A stretch of DNA of 15,935 bases from the NCBI GenBank assembly GCA_964626685.1, contig CAZVJY010000029.1:1-15935 (forward strand), written 5' to 3'. How positions within the stretch are numbered: position 1 is the stretch's first letter; every line of letters starts with the position of its first letter. This DNA comes from RGEC01 sp964626685. Lineage in GTDB: Bacteria > Bacteroidota > Bacteroidia > NS11-12g > UBA955. The notes beneath the pieces were generated by a model. It searched no databases and had not been told where the DNA came from. It saw only the letters and a program-made list of their open reading frames with translations. The position numbers and the translations under genes were made by a program. Positions 1 to 8,273 of the stretch are shown one piece after another.

Positions 1-70
1 AACAGCCAGGGTATTTACCGCTGTTCAAAACTACTGAATTAGTTTCTTACACGCACCCCACTTCCCCTAC

Positions 71-78
71 TACTTTTG
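71..78 (+). promoter_or_regulatory. Putative Bacteroidota -7 promoter element for pyrG
   Basis: The octamer TACTTTTG matches TAnnTTTG, the -7 consensus of the Bacteroidota housekeeping sigma factor, exactly. It lies 36 nt before the pyrG ATG at 115, which would give a 5' leader of roughly 30 nt. No good TTG -33 element is visible 19-21 nt upstream (the region reads TTTCTTAC), so the call rests on the -7 match and its position. Confidence 0.5.
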
Positions 79-114
79 TATCCCGTAGCGACCAATTCAA
101 ATCGCTTTTCCAAC

Positions 115-1716
115 ATGAAAAAAGCCAAATTCGTCTTCGTTACGGGTGGAGTTACATCCTCTCTTGGCAAAGGCATTATCTCCGCATCGCTGGCCAAACT
201 TTTACAGGCCAGAGGTTACAGTGTAACCATCCAGAAATTTGACCCCTACATTAATGTAGACCCGGGAACACTTAATCCATACGAGCACGGAGAATGTTAT
301 GTAACCGAAGATGGTGCTGAAACCGATTTGGATCTGGGTCACTATGAGCGTTTTCTGAATACGCCTACATCGCAAAACAATAACGTCACTACAGGTAGGG
401 TATACCAAACTGTCATTGAAAACGAACGTCGTGGCGAATACCTGGGAAAAACGGTTCAGGTAATCCCCCATATTACCGACGAAATTAAGAAGCGAATGCG
501 CTACCTGGGTGAAAGCGGCAATTATGACATCGTTATCACCGAAATTGGGGGAACTGTCGGCGATATTGAATCGCTGCCCTATGTGGAAAGCGTGCGTCAA
601 TTGCTATGGGATATGGGTCCTGAAAATGCAATTGTCATTCACCTGACACTCATTCCCTACCTGGCAGCTGCCGGTGAATTAAAAACAAAACCCACCCAGC
701 ACAGTGTTAAAATGCTGCTGGAACAAGGTGTACAGCCCGATATACTGGTTTGCCGAACAGAAAAGCACCTAACGGCAGATATGCGCAGGAAGATTGCCCT
801 TTTCTGCAATGTGCACCAAAACGCGGTAATTGAAAGCATCGATGTGAGCACCATTTATGAGGTTCCTATGGTGATGCTGAAGGAAAAACTGGATAAAGTA
901 GTTCTCAATAAACTGAAGCTAAAAAGCCCACAGGAACCCAATCTAGACCAGTGGCGTGATTTCCTGTTCAGGCTTGAACACCCCAAGAGCGAGGTAAATA
1001 TTGCATTGGTAGGAAAATATGTAGAGCTCCCCGATGCCTACAAATCTATTAATGAAGCCTTCATACATGCCGGTGCAGCCAATGAGTGCAAGGTAAATGT
1101 TACCTACGTTCACAGCGAACTGATTACTGAAAGCAATGTTTCACATAAACTGGACGGTTTTGATGGCATTCTGGTTGCTCCCGGATTTGGAAATCGGGGA
1201 ATTGAAGGCAAGCTCACGGCGGTAAAATATGCCCGTGAAAACAACATCCCTTTCTTTGGGATTTGCCTGGGAATGCAATGCTCCGTAATCGAGTTTGCAC
1301 GAAATGTGCTCGGATTGAAAGATGCGCACTCTGCTGAAATGATGAGTGACACCAAAAACCCGGTGATTGACCTGATGGAAAATCAGAAAAAAATTAGCCA
1401 CATGGGAGGTACGATGCGTCTCGGCTCCTATGCCTGTGAACTTTCTAAAGGTTCACATGCTTTGAAAGCCTACGGCAAAACAAAAATCACCGAAAGACAC
1501 CGCCATCGTTATGAGTTTAACGATAAATACAAGAAACGCATAGAGGATGCCGGGATGAAAATAACAGGTACCAATCCGGATACCGGCCTGGCAGAGATTG
1601 TAGAAATTCCGGAGCACAAATGGTTTGTAGGCGTGCAGTTTCACCCCGAGTTAAAGAGCACGGTAGCCAATCCCCACCCGCTGTTTGTGAAATTCATCAA
1701 GGCTGCAATGGAATAA
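115..1716 (+). CDS. pyrG: CTP synthase (glutamine-hydrolysing)
   Basis: This enzyme makes CTP from UTP, ATP and glutamine, the last step of de novo cytidine nucleotide synthesis in the cytoplasm. The 533-residue product has the usual family length. The N-terminal amidoligase domain opens with the P-loop GGVTSSLGKG (residues 11-20) and carries the metal-binding stretches TDLDLGHYERF and TEIGGTVGDIES. The C-terminal class I glutaminase domain has the nucleophile Cys384 in FFGICLGMQ and the His510/Glu512 dyad in VGVQFHPE, so both active sites look intact. The frame is open from a TTG at 76, but the ATG at 115 begins MKKAKFVFVTGG, the normal start for the family, and the 13 residues upstream look non-coding. 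A TAnnTTTG promoter precedes it, and the membrane glycosyltransferase gene follows after only 14 nt, so the two are probably co-transcribed. Confidence 0.97.
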   Translation: MKKAKFVFVTGGVTSSLGKGIISASLAKLLQARGYSVTIQKFDPYINVDPGTLNPYEHGECYVTEDGAETDLDLGHYERFLNTPTSQNNNVTTGRVYQTVIENERRGEYLGKTVQVIPHITDEIKKRMRYLGESGNYDIVITEIGGTVGDIESLPYVESVRQLLWDMGPENAIVIHLTLIPYLAAAGELKTKPTQHSVKMLLEQGVQPDILVCRTEKHLTADMRRKIALFCNVHQNAVIESIDVSTIYEVPMVMLKEKLDKVVLNKLKLKSPQEPNLDQWRDFLFRLEHPKSEVNIALVGKYVELPDAYKSINEAFIHAGAANECKVNVTYVHSELITESNVSHKLDGFDGILVAPGFGNRGIEGKLTAVKYARENNIPFFGICLGMQCSVIEFARNVLGLKDAHSAEMMSDTKNPVIDLMENQKKISHMGGTMRLGSYACELSKGSHALKAYGKTKITERHRHRYEFNDKYKKRIEDAGMKITGTNPDTGLAEIVEIPEHKWFVGVQFHPELKSTVANPHPLFVKFIKAAME

Positions 1717-1730
1717 AAAAACGGCAAACC

Positions 1731-2999
1731 ATGCAGTTCCTTCCTTTTAAAAAATGGAAATCAGGCGGATACCACAAGGAAGAGGTTATCATTGGTTTGC
1801 TTTTTTGCCTGGCCTTGTTTCCTGTGCTTCGCAATATCAGCGCCGACAATGATGTAGATATTTTCTACCTAGCCGCAGAAGAACTTCGCCTGGGCAGCAA
1901 TCCATACAACGGTCCACAAATGTTTGGCATGTGGTACTATTACAGTCCCTTGTTTGCCTCAGTACTCGCGCCGCTAACCCTTTTCCCGGTTCAGGTTTTG
2001 AAGTTAATCTGGATGCTGCTGGGATTTGCCATGCTTAACCGAATTTACAGTCTGCTCAGACATTTTTTAAAGCTGGGTTATTCGAGCAAAGAAACCTGGT
2101 TCCTGATTGTAATGGCATTTCTATCTTACCATGCCATCTTTATGAATCTGTTATACGGACAGCTTACTATACTGATGGTTTGGTGCTGTTTGGAAGGCGT
2201 TTACCGCATGAAAGAAAATCAGTTAATTCAAGGCGGCCTTTCATTTGCCATCGGCATAAACATAAAAATTTTACCGGTTTTTTTCTTCTGGTATTTTCTT
2301 CTTAAAAAAAATATCAGAGCCATTGCTATGATCACGGCTGGTATTACCCTGCTACTCCTTTTGCCATACCTGTTTCTCTCTTCGGATTACCATTCCCAGA
2401 TCATGAAAGACTGGCTGGGGCTTTTAAATCCATTGAATAAAGAACATGTAAACACAGTGGGAGAAGGTGGATTTACGGATTTTGCCAGCATACTGACACG
2501 TTATTTTACCGGTACCGTTATTCGGGGTGAAGGAAACTATTCAATTGCAGAATTTAGTACCAAACAGATTTTTTTGATTCAGTGGTTATTTAGGGCGGCA
2601 ATTACCCTGCTAAGCGCATGGTTTGTGTTAAAGTTCGTACCGAAACGATTCACAGGTGACAATGCCATCCTGGCGGGTACCTCTTTTTTCATGGCCTGCA
2701 TTCCAGTTGCATTTCCGCACCAGCGCGATTATTCCGTCATGCTTTGCCTGCCTGCCACCGCCATGATGATTCACAGCTATATGGTTCTTGGATATCGCCC
2801 CGGCAAAGGCATGCTGTTTTTCACACTGATTGTATTAACGCTTATGGGCTTGGTTATTTTCTTCCCCATTTTACCCTGGCCCGCAAGGCATTTTATCATG
2901 GAAAGCCGCATTCCTGGCTGGGGGATGCTGTTATTTATCCCCAACCTCCTGATGTGGTGGTGGAATTTCCGGCCAGATTCAATGGTTGTCAAAAAGTGA
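1731..2999 (+). CDS. GT87/DUF2029-type integral membrane glycosyltransferase
   Basis: A 422-residue very hydrophobic protein with about ten predicted membrane spans, the first at residues 18-36. The first outer loop has Asp41 and Asp43 in the pattern DVDIFYLAAEELRLGSNPYN, followed by YYSPLFA. This acidic loop plus a G-x-NPY and Y-P/S-P signature is characteristic of the GT-C fold GT87 (DUF2029) family, which includes polyprenol-phosphate-mannose-dependent mannosyltransferases; a later KILPVFFFWYF segment also fits. The role here is inferred to be transfer of a sugar from a lipid carrier at the outer face of the inner membrane; the acceptor and sugar cannot be told from sequence. I chose the ATG at 1731 because it follows the pyrG stop by 14 nt; an upstream extension would run inside pyrG. 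The C-terminus overlaps the convergent ppk end by 21 nt. Confidence 0.8.
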   Translation: MQFLPFKKWKSGGYHKEEVIIGLLFCLALFPVLRNISADNDVDIFYLAAEELRLGSNPYNGPQMFGMWYYYSPLFASVLAPLTLFPVQVLKLIWMLLGFAMLNRIYSLLRHFLKLGYSSKETWFLIVMAFLSYHAIFMNLLYGQLTILMVWCCLEGVYRMKENQLIQGGLSFAIGINIKILPVFFFWYFLLKKNIRAIAMITAGITLLLLLPYLFLSSDYHSQIMKDWLGLLNPLNKEHVNTVGEGGFTDFASILTRYFTGTVIRGEGNYSIAEFSTKQIFLIQWLFRAAITLLSAWFVLKFVPKRFTGDNAILAGTSFFMACIPVAFPHQRDYSVMLCLPATAMMIHSYMVLGYRPGKGMLFFTLIVLTLMGLVIFFPILPWPARHFIMESRIPGWGMLLFIPNLLMWWWNFRPDSMVVKK

Positions 3000-5087
3000 A
3001 TGCAAGAAAACCTGGGAGCGGACAGTTTTTTTCCCGGCAGGTTTTTTCACCATAATATTTTGCATGGAAGCATCCAAAATACGGGCTTTGACATTATCGG
3101 AAAGTTGTGTTTCGAGCACTTGAATAAGCAAGTTCTTTAGCTCTTTATCCTGCACCGGTACGGTAACCTCTACACGCGACTGTAAATTTCGCTGCATAAG
3201 ATCTGCGCTGCCAATAAACACTTCCGGTTCTCCTGCGTTTTCAAAATAGAAAACACGTGCATGTTCCAGGTATTTATCAATGATGCTTATCGCACGTATG
3301 TTGGGGTGTTCATTGCCGATGGCCAGGCAACAAATGCCCCGCACAATCAAATCAATTTTCACACCCGCGGTGGCAGCTTCGACGATGGCATTTATGGAAG
3401 CTTCATCCACCAGTGAATTTATCTTGATGATGGCCCTGGCAGGCAATCCCTTTGATGCAAAATCGGCTTCGCGCTGTAACATGGCGATAAACCGTTCACG
3501 GGTATTTACCGGGCTCACCCATAAGGTTTTGAAGCGAGCCTTCTCCGGTCTGAAATTTTGAATCAAGTCGAAAACATTGAGGCATTCCTCTCCTATCTTT
3601 TTTCGGGATGTAAGCAGTGCATGATCACAGTATAGGCGGGCCGTATCTTCGTTAAAATTACCGGTACCAATATGTACAATATTGGTTGTTTCAAAACCCA
3701 CACGGCGCGAAATAACCATGAGTTTACTGTGCACCTTGAATTCGGGAATTCCGTAGATAACATAGGCACCTTCTTCCCGCAAACGATTTGCCCAGTAAAT
3801 ATTATGGGCTTCCATAAACCGGGCGCGCAATTCCATCACCACAATTACCTGCTTGCCATTTTGTATAGCATTGATAAGGGCTTCAGCAATACTGCTGTTT
3901 TCCGCCAGGCGATAAAGTGAGATGCGGATGGCAAATACGGTAGGATCAATGGCTGATTCTCTGAGCAACCGTATGATATAATCAAATGGCTGATACGGAT
4001 AGCTGAGCAATACATCGCGTTTTTGAATCAGATTGAGCATGCTTTTGGCCTCGTCAATCTCTTTAATTCGGCTTACCTGCTGCTTTGTGTTCAGCAAATC
4101 AGGCCGGTTCACATCAGGAAACTTGATAAAATCCCTGAAATTGTGGTATCGGCCTCCCGGAATGGTACTTTCTTTATCTGCCTTTAGTTTTCGCGTGAGA
4201 AAGTCCAGTAAATCCTTTGGTATTTCTCGGTCGTAAATAAATCGTGTCGGGGCTCCTGTTTTTCGCTGTTTCAGGCTCTTTGCAACCTTTTCAAGCAAGG
4301 ATATTGCCACTTCGTTGTCTATATCCAGCTCCGCATCACGGGTTATTTTAATGGTATGAGCAGTAAACTCATCAAAGTCCAGGCTGGAAAACAGATTAGG
4401 CAAACCCAGGCGTATCATGTCATCCAGTAAAACAATGCGTTTTGCGCCTTCTGCTGTTGGTAAAACATGAAAGCGCCCCAGTGATTTTGAAGGTATATCA
4501 ACCAGGGCAAACTGCGTGTTGCCGGATACACTGTTTCTCATTCTCACGGCAAGATAAATCTCACCATCTCTGATATTAGGCAGTTCTTTGCCATGCTGTA
4601 GCAGCAAAGGACTTATTCTACCTGCTATCTTGTGTACAAAAATATCGTGCACATAGGAAGCTTCGGAGGCTGTAAGTGCAGATTCGTCCACAATAAAAAT
4701 GCCTTCTTTTCTCAGGTCAGAAAGAATTTCATTTTCATATACCCTTGTGAATTCCTGCTGCTGGAATAAAACGGTTGATTTAATGGCCTCCAGCTCTTTT
4801 TTCAGCAGTTTAAAATCCTTGCTCTTTACATTTTTATTCAGTTGCAGCAAACGGCGCACACCGGCCACACGAACGCGAAAAAACTCATCGAGGTTATTGC
4901 TAAAAATACCTAGAAACTTGATTCTTTCCAGCAACGGAACCTGCTTGTTCGCTGCTTCTTGCAAAACCCTTGCATTGAAAGCCAGCCAACTGAGCTCCCT
5001 GTCTATAAGCGTATACGCAGGATGTTTTCCCTTGGGTTTCCCGTTCTTTTTTGGTATATTGGTTTTTACAACCTGATTATTTGCCAT
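2979..5087 (-). CDS. ppk: Polyphosphate kinase 1
   Basis: PPK1 reversibly polymerises the gamma-phosphate of ATP into inorganic polyphosphate. The 702-residue product has the normal PPK1 length and domain order. After a basic 25-residue N-terminal stretch comes RELSWLAFNARVLQEA, the classic start of the N domain. The catalytic core includes VVMELRARFMEAHNI and the HxK-type motif FKVHSKLMVI, whose His453 aligns with the autophosphorylated histidine, and a second conserved His609 in YLEHARVF. The tail ends in a Lys/Arg-rich stretch (VKKPAGKKTVR) that looks non-conserved and overlaps the end of the convergent glycosyltransferase gene. Its ATG (5085-5087) lies inside the last codons of the upstream EEP gene (11-nt overlap), suggesting translational coupling and an operon with it. 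Confidence 0.96.
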   Translation of the reverse strand: MANNQVVKTNIPKKNGKPKGKHPAYTLIDRELSWLAFNARVLQEAANKQVPLLERIKFLGIFSNNLDEFFRVRVAGVRRLLQLNKNVKSKDFKLLKKELEAIKSTVLFQQQEFTRVYENEILSDLRKEGIFIVDESALTASEASYVHDIFVHKIAGRISPLLLQHGKELPNIRDGEIYLAVRMRNSVSGNTQFALVDIPSKSLGRFHVLPTAEGAKRIVLLDDMIRLGLPNLFSSLDFDEFTAHTIKITRDAELDIDNEVAISLLEKVAKSLKQRKTGAPTRFIYDREIPKDLLDFLTRKLKADKESTIPGGRYHNFRDFIKFPDVNRPDLLNTKQQVSRIKEIDEAKSMLNLIQKRDVLLSYPYQPFDYIIRLLRESAIDPTVFAIRISLYRLAENSSIAEALINAIQNGKQVIVVMELRARFMEAHNIYWANRLREEGAYVIYGIPEFKVHSKLMVISRRVGFETTNIVHIGTGNFNEDTARLYCDHALLTSRKKIGEECLNVFDLIQNFRPEKARFKTLWVSPVNTRERFIAMLQREADFASKGLPARAIIKINSLVDEASINAIVEAATAGVKIDLIVRGICCLAIGNEHPNIRAISIIDKYLEHARVFYFENAGEPEVFIGSADLMQRNLQSRVEVTVPVQDKELKNLLIQVLETQLSDNVKARILDASMQNIMVKKPAGKKTVRSQVFLHSLFDNH
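3007..3047 (+). terminator. Candidate intrinsic terminator of the pyrG-GT87 transcript
   Basis: Left arm AAAACCT (3007-3013) pairs with AGGTTTT (3039-3045), and GGGA (3014-3017) pairs with TCCC (3032-3035), leaving a GGC bulge on the right arm. A run of six T (3042-3047) overlaps the end of the right arm. The element begins 7 nt after the stop of the membrane glycosyltransferase gene. It lies wholly inside the last codons of ppk on the opposite strand. The loop is long (14 nt) and itself T-rich, so folding strength is uncertain. Confidence 0.5.
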
Positions 5088-6123
5088 AGGTTAATTCTGC
5101 CGATACCGGCAAGTGATCGCTGTATCCATTGAGGTATGTTTTACCGCCAAAGGTTCTCAGCGGATGTCCCTCGTATTTTCCTCCATGCTGTAGAATCCAG
5201 TCCGGAGCAAAAATGCGGTTGCTATAGGGTTTGAATTTCAAGGTTGCACCTGCCTTATTCCACAGCGCGCTGCTAATCATAATCTGATCAAAAATATCCC
5301 AACGGTTGTTGTATTTCAGCGTTCCTGTCTGGGTAACATCAAAAAAAGCTGACAGGTTATGAATACGGCAATCTGATTTGACAGCGGGTTTGCAGGCTCC
5401 AAGAACCTTTGAAATACTGCTGTCCGAGGGATTGTCATTAAAATCACCCACAATAACAAAAGCCTTGCTCCACAGTTTTTCTTTCTCAAGCACATTATAC
5501 AGTGCCTTGGCTGCAAGCGTGCGTTTGGACACACTGCCTTCTGTTCCACCCCTTCTGGATGGCCAGTGGTTCACAAAGTAATGCAGGGTATCTCCGGTGG
5601 CTTTGTGCAACAGAACGGCATGCAAAATATCCCTTGTTTTGTCGTTGTCCGGCAAAATTACAGGAACAGGCTTCGCCGCTATCAGCGAAAATTTCAGTTT
5701 GTGAAAATAGAGAGCCGCATCAATGCCTCGTTCATCAGGAGAATCAAAATGCACGATATCATAGTTTTTACCTGCGCCCTGAAGCACATCCCTTAAATCA
5801 AGCAGTACTTTTTTGCTCTCCACTTCACACATTCCCAGTACATCCGCCTGAATAGAATCAAGCACGCGGGCCATATTTTGAAGCTTATTGCGGTAGCGGG
5901 TTTCATCCCATGCATTTTGACCTTCCGGTGTAAAATCATCATCATTCCAGGCATCGTTCCGGGTATCGTACAAATTTTCCATATTCCAGAAACCAATGGT
6001 GATAACCTTACCGGTATCGGCTGTGGATTTTCGCTGACCGCTGCAGGAGACGGTTCCGAGAATCACTAAGAAGCTGAGGGAATAGGAACCAAAATGAAAC
6101 ATGGACTTTGCAAAATTAACCAT
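5077..6123 (-). CDS. Endonuclease/exonuclease/phosphatase family protein, putative lipoprotein
   Basis: A 348-residue member of the metal-dependent EEP superfamily (DNase I/AP endonuclease/phosphatase fold). Visible active-site elements in order: Asn47 in IGFWNMENLYD, Glu100 in GMCEVES, Asn185-His186 in VNHWPSRRGG, Asp227 and Asn229 in VGDFNDNP, and the terminal Asp336-His337 pair in GYSDHLP. The set looks complete, so the protein is probably an active phosphodiesterase or nuclease; the substrate cannot be read from sequence. The N-terminus has a hydrophobic segment (residues 11-25) ending in TVSC-SG, with Cys27 as likely lipidation site; the -3 residue is Thr rather than Leu, so plain secretion is possible. 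A shorter start at Met8 is also possible. It directly precedes and overlaps ppk by 11 nt. The protein would act outside the cytoplasm while PPK is cytoplasmic, so a shared role in phosphate handling is only an inference. Confidence 0.88.
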   Translation of the reverse strand: MVNFAKSMFHFGSYSLSFLVILGTVSCSGQRKSTADTGKVITIGFWNMENLYDTRNDAWNDDDFTPEGQNAWDETRYRNKLQNMARVLDSIQADVLGMCEVESKKVLLDLRDVLQGAGKNYDIVHFDSPDERGIDAALYFHKLKFSLIAAKPVPVILPDNDKTRDILHAVLLHKATGDTLHYFVNHWPSRRGGTEGSVSKRTLAAKALYNVLEKEKLWSKAFVIVGDFNDNPSDSSISKVLGACKPAVKSDCRIHNLSAFFDVTQTGTLKYNNRWDIFDQIMISSALWNKAGATLKFKPYSNRIFAPDWILQHGGKYEGHPLRTFGGKTYLNGYSDHLPVSAELTYGK

Positions 6124-6184
6124 GCTGCAAGATGCTGCGGAATTAACTTGTTTTTAACTTTATGTTATCAACCAAATGTGTAAT

Positions 6185-6388
6185 TCAGACAGGTGTTTTG
6201 AGCCATTGCAGCCAAACAAGCTGGTTAAAAACAGGAAACCGATTTCGCCTGCATGAGGCTATTGTATGCCCGGTTCCGCCGCTTTCAGGGTTACTTAATT
6301 CATCGTAGAAAAGGCCCGCTGATGCCGGACCAAAATCGCCACAACCAAACACCTTGGCCGTATTTCCAAGGATGAATACTTTTTTAGT
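6185..6388 (-). pseudogene. Start-less coding remnant, 3' end of an unidentified gene
   Basis: Between the SRPBCC gene and the EEP gene the minus strand holds an open frame of 67 codons ending in TGA at 6185-6187. The conceptual product looks like genuine protein: it includes KVFGCGDFGPASAGLFYDEL, NPESGGTGHTI and a C-terminal PVFNQLVWLQWL. There is no ATG: an in-frame TGA lies just upstream (6389-6391), and the only plausible internal start is a GTG at 6350-6352, giving 55 residues. The glycine-rich GGTGHTI followed by a short beta-strand-like PVF resembles the C-terminal part of Rossmann-like nucleotide-binding proteins, but I do not recognise the family. Most likely it is the 3' end of a decayed gene whose 5' part was lost beside the SRPBCC gene; a short real gene with GTG start is the alternative. 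Confidence 0.4.
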
Positions 6389-6800
6389 TCAGCGACTCAG
6401 TATACCTTTTAAAGTTATTCAGTATAGCCTGCCAACCCTGACGCTGCAAATCCACAGGATTTACTGATTCTGCATCAAACACAATATCAATTTGGGTTAA
6501 ATCGCCTAGAGGTGTGAGCATCATAGACACTTCCCGCCCATCCAACATGACATAGACAAAGGATTCACCAGGTACGATATGGGTATAAACCGCCTCCAGA
6601 TTAAATCCAAAACTTTTGTCTTTGGCTTCCATAAACACCTCGTATTTCCCGCCTATGGTTAGGTTGTTTTCTGCACGCGGGCAGTGCCAGTCATCCGAGG
6701 CAAAGTTCCAGTTTACGATATGCGCAGGCTCGGTGTAACAGCTCCAAACAACTTGTTTTGAAGCGAATACATTGGCAGAAATACTGATTTTTTCGGGCAT
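6384..6800 (-). CDS. SRPBCC/AHSA1 domain small protein
   Basis: A 138-residue cytoplasmic protein of the START-like SRPBCC superfamily, AHSA1 (activator of Hsp90 ATPase homologue 1-like) type. The order of elements fits: an initial strand KISISANVFASKQVVWSCYTEP with the helix that follows, W-rich region VNWNFASDDWHCPRAE, a central GGKYEVFMEAKDKSFGF strand pair, and a terminal helix GWQAILNNFKRYTE that packs across the barrel. Family members bind small hydrophobic ligands or have unknown roles; the ligand cannot be inferred. There is no signal peptide. The start lies 6 nt after the guaB stop on the same strand, so it is probably expressed from the guaB promoter. A coding remnant follows immediately downstream. 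Confidence 0.85.
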   Translation of the reverse strand: MPEKISISANVFASKQVVWSCYTEPAHIVNWNFASDDWHCPRAENNLTIGGKYEVFMEAKDKSFGFNLEAVYTHIVPGESFVYVMLDGREVSMMLTPLGDLTQIDIVFDAESVNPVDLQRQGWQAILNNFKRYTESLN

Positions 6801-6806
6801 ATTTGA

Positions 6807-8273
6807 TTATCGGCTGTAATTGGGAGCCTCGCGGGTGATGGAAATGTCATGCGGATGGCTCTCACGCATACCTGCATTGGTAATGCGCACGAAAGTAGCC
6901 TGCTGAAGTTCGTCCAGGGTTGAAGCACCGCAATATCCCATACCGGCGCGCAAACCGCCAACGAGCTGATACACTACCTCACTCAAATGCCCTTTGTAGG
7001 CCACTGAACCCACAATACCTTCGGGAACGAGTTTTGCTACCTCATCTTCGGCATCCTGAAAATAGCGGTCTTTGCTACCCTCTTTCATGGCCTCAATGCT
7101 GCCCATACCCCGGTAACTTTTTACTTTTCTTCCTTCGAAAAAGCTGGTTTCACCGGGCGATTCTTCGGTTCCGGCAAATAAGCCGCCTGCCATAATGGTT
7201 CCGGCACCGGCAACCAGCGCCTTTACCAAATCTCCGCTGTAGCGAATGCCGCCGTCAGCGATTACAGGCACTCCGGTGCCTTTCAACGCCTGGGCAGCCG
7301 CAAGAACTGCGCTTAACTGCGGCATTCCGATTCCTGCAATGATACGCGTGGTGCAAATAGATCCAGGCCCCACTCCTACTTTTACGGCATCTGCGCCGGC
7401 ATCAGCAAGGGCTTTTGCTCCTTCTGCAGTGGCAACATTCCCTGCAATAATCTGCAAATCCGGGAAAGTTTCTTTTAAGCGCTTTACCTCATCAATAACG
7501 CCTTTGCTATGTCCGTGAGCCGTATCAACGGCAATTACATCTACTCCCACGGCTACAAGAGCCTTAACACGATCCATGGTTTCGGCGGTAACGCCTACTG
7601 CGGCGCCGGCAAGCAGCCTGCCATGGGCATCCTTCACGGCACGTGGATAGTTTTTTACTTTTTGAATATCCTTATAGGTAATGAGGCCCTTTAAGTGGAA
7701 TAATTCATCTACGATAGGCAGCTTTTCTACTTTACTGGATTCCAGAATAGCCTGAGCTCCTTTCAAATCCGTACCCATGGGAGCTACTACCAGGTTTTCT
7801 GAGGTCATTACCTCGCTCACTTTACGGCTGTAATCTGTTTGAAAACGCAAATCGCGGTTGGTGATAATACCCACCAGTTTGCCATCATTGTCAATTACGG
7901 GAATTCCACCGATTTTATGTTCACGCATCAGCCCCATAGCATCACCCAGCGTTGCATCAGCATGTAGCACAACCGGATCGAGTATCATGCCGCTTTCGCT
8001 ACGTTTCACTTTTTTTACCTCTTCTGCCTGGCGGGCAATACTCATGTTTTTGTGAATGATACCGATTCCGCCTTCACGCGCCATGGCTATTGCCATTCGG
8101 CTTTCGGTAACGGTATCCATGGCTGCGCTCACCAGCGGGATATTCAAACGAAGTTTTTTGGTAAACTGCGTGGAAGTATTGGCCTCACGGGGTAATACCT
8201 GCGAGAAGCGGGGAACCACGAGAACATCATCAAATGTTAAACCTTCAAGAGAAATTTTGTCTGAAAACGACAT
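6807..8273 (-). CDS. guaB: Inosine-5'-monophosphate dehydrogenase
   Basis: IMPDH oxidises IMP to XMP with NAD+, the committed step of guanine nucleotide synthesis. The 488-residue product has the standard bacterial length and layout: N-terminal barrel start (GLTFDDVLVVPRFSQVLP), a CBS pair inserted at about residues 95-205 (GIPVIDNDGKLVGIITNRDL and LPIVDELFHLKGLITYKDI), then the rest of the TIM barrel. The catalytic loop GPGSICTTRIIAGIG contains the nucleophile Cys307, and the mobile flap YRGMGSIEAM and the YKGHLSEVVYQLVGGLRAGMGYCG region are present. The ATG at 8271-8273 gives the canonical N-terminus. The leader has an exact TAnnTTTG -7 box and a perfect inverted repeat that abuts the start codon. 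An SRPBCC gene follows after 6 nt. Confidence 0.97.
   Translation of the reverse strand: MSFSDKISLEGLTFDDVLVVPRFSQVLPREANTSTQFTKKLRLNIPLVSAAMDTVTESRMAIAMAREGGIGIIHKNMSIARQAEEVKKVKRSESGMILDPVVLHADATLGDAMGLMREHKIGGIPVIDNDGKLVGIITNRDLRFQTDYSRKVSEVMTSENLVVAPMGTDLKGAQAILESSKVEKLPIVDELFHLKGLITYKDIQKVKNYPRAVKDAHGRLLAGAAVGVTAETMDRVKALVAVGVDVIAVDTAHGHSKGVIDEVKRLKETFPDLQIIAGNVATAEGAKALADAGADAVKVGVGPGSICTTRIIAGIGMPQLSAVLAAAQALKGTGVPVIADGGIRYSGDLVKALVAGAGTIMAGGLFAGTEESPGETSFFEGRKVKSYRGMGSIEAMKEGSKDRYFQDAEDEVAKLVPEGIVGSVAYKGHLSEVVYQLVGGLRAGMGYCGASTLDELQQATFVRITNAGMRESHPHDISITREAPNYSR

Noticed and set aside
202..600. 132-codon minus-strand open frame inside pyrG
   Set aside because: Shadow of the strongly conserved pyrG reading frame; no independent support.
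6122..6138. Direct repeat ATGCTGC-aag-ATGCTGC at the EEP start codon
   Set aside because: Short, two copies only, no dyad and no promoter alongside; likely chance.
6346..6372. CCTTGG...CCAAGG inverted repeat as terminator of the guaB-SRPBCC transcript
   Set aside because: Only 6 bp with no T-run on the minus strand, and it falls in the coding-looking remnant.
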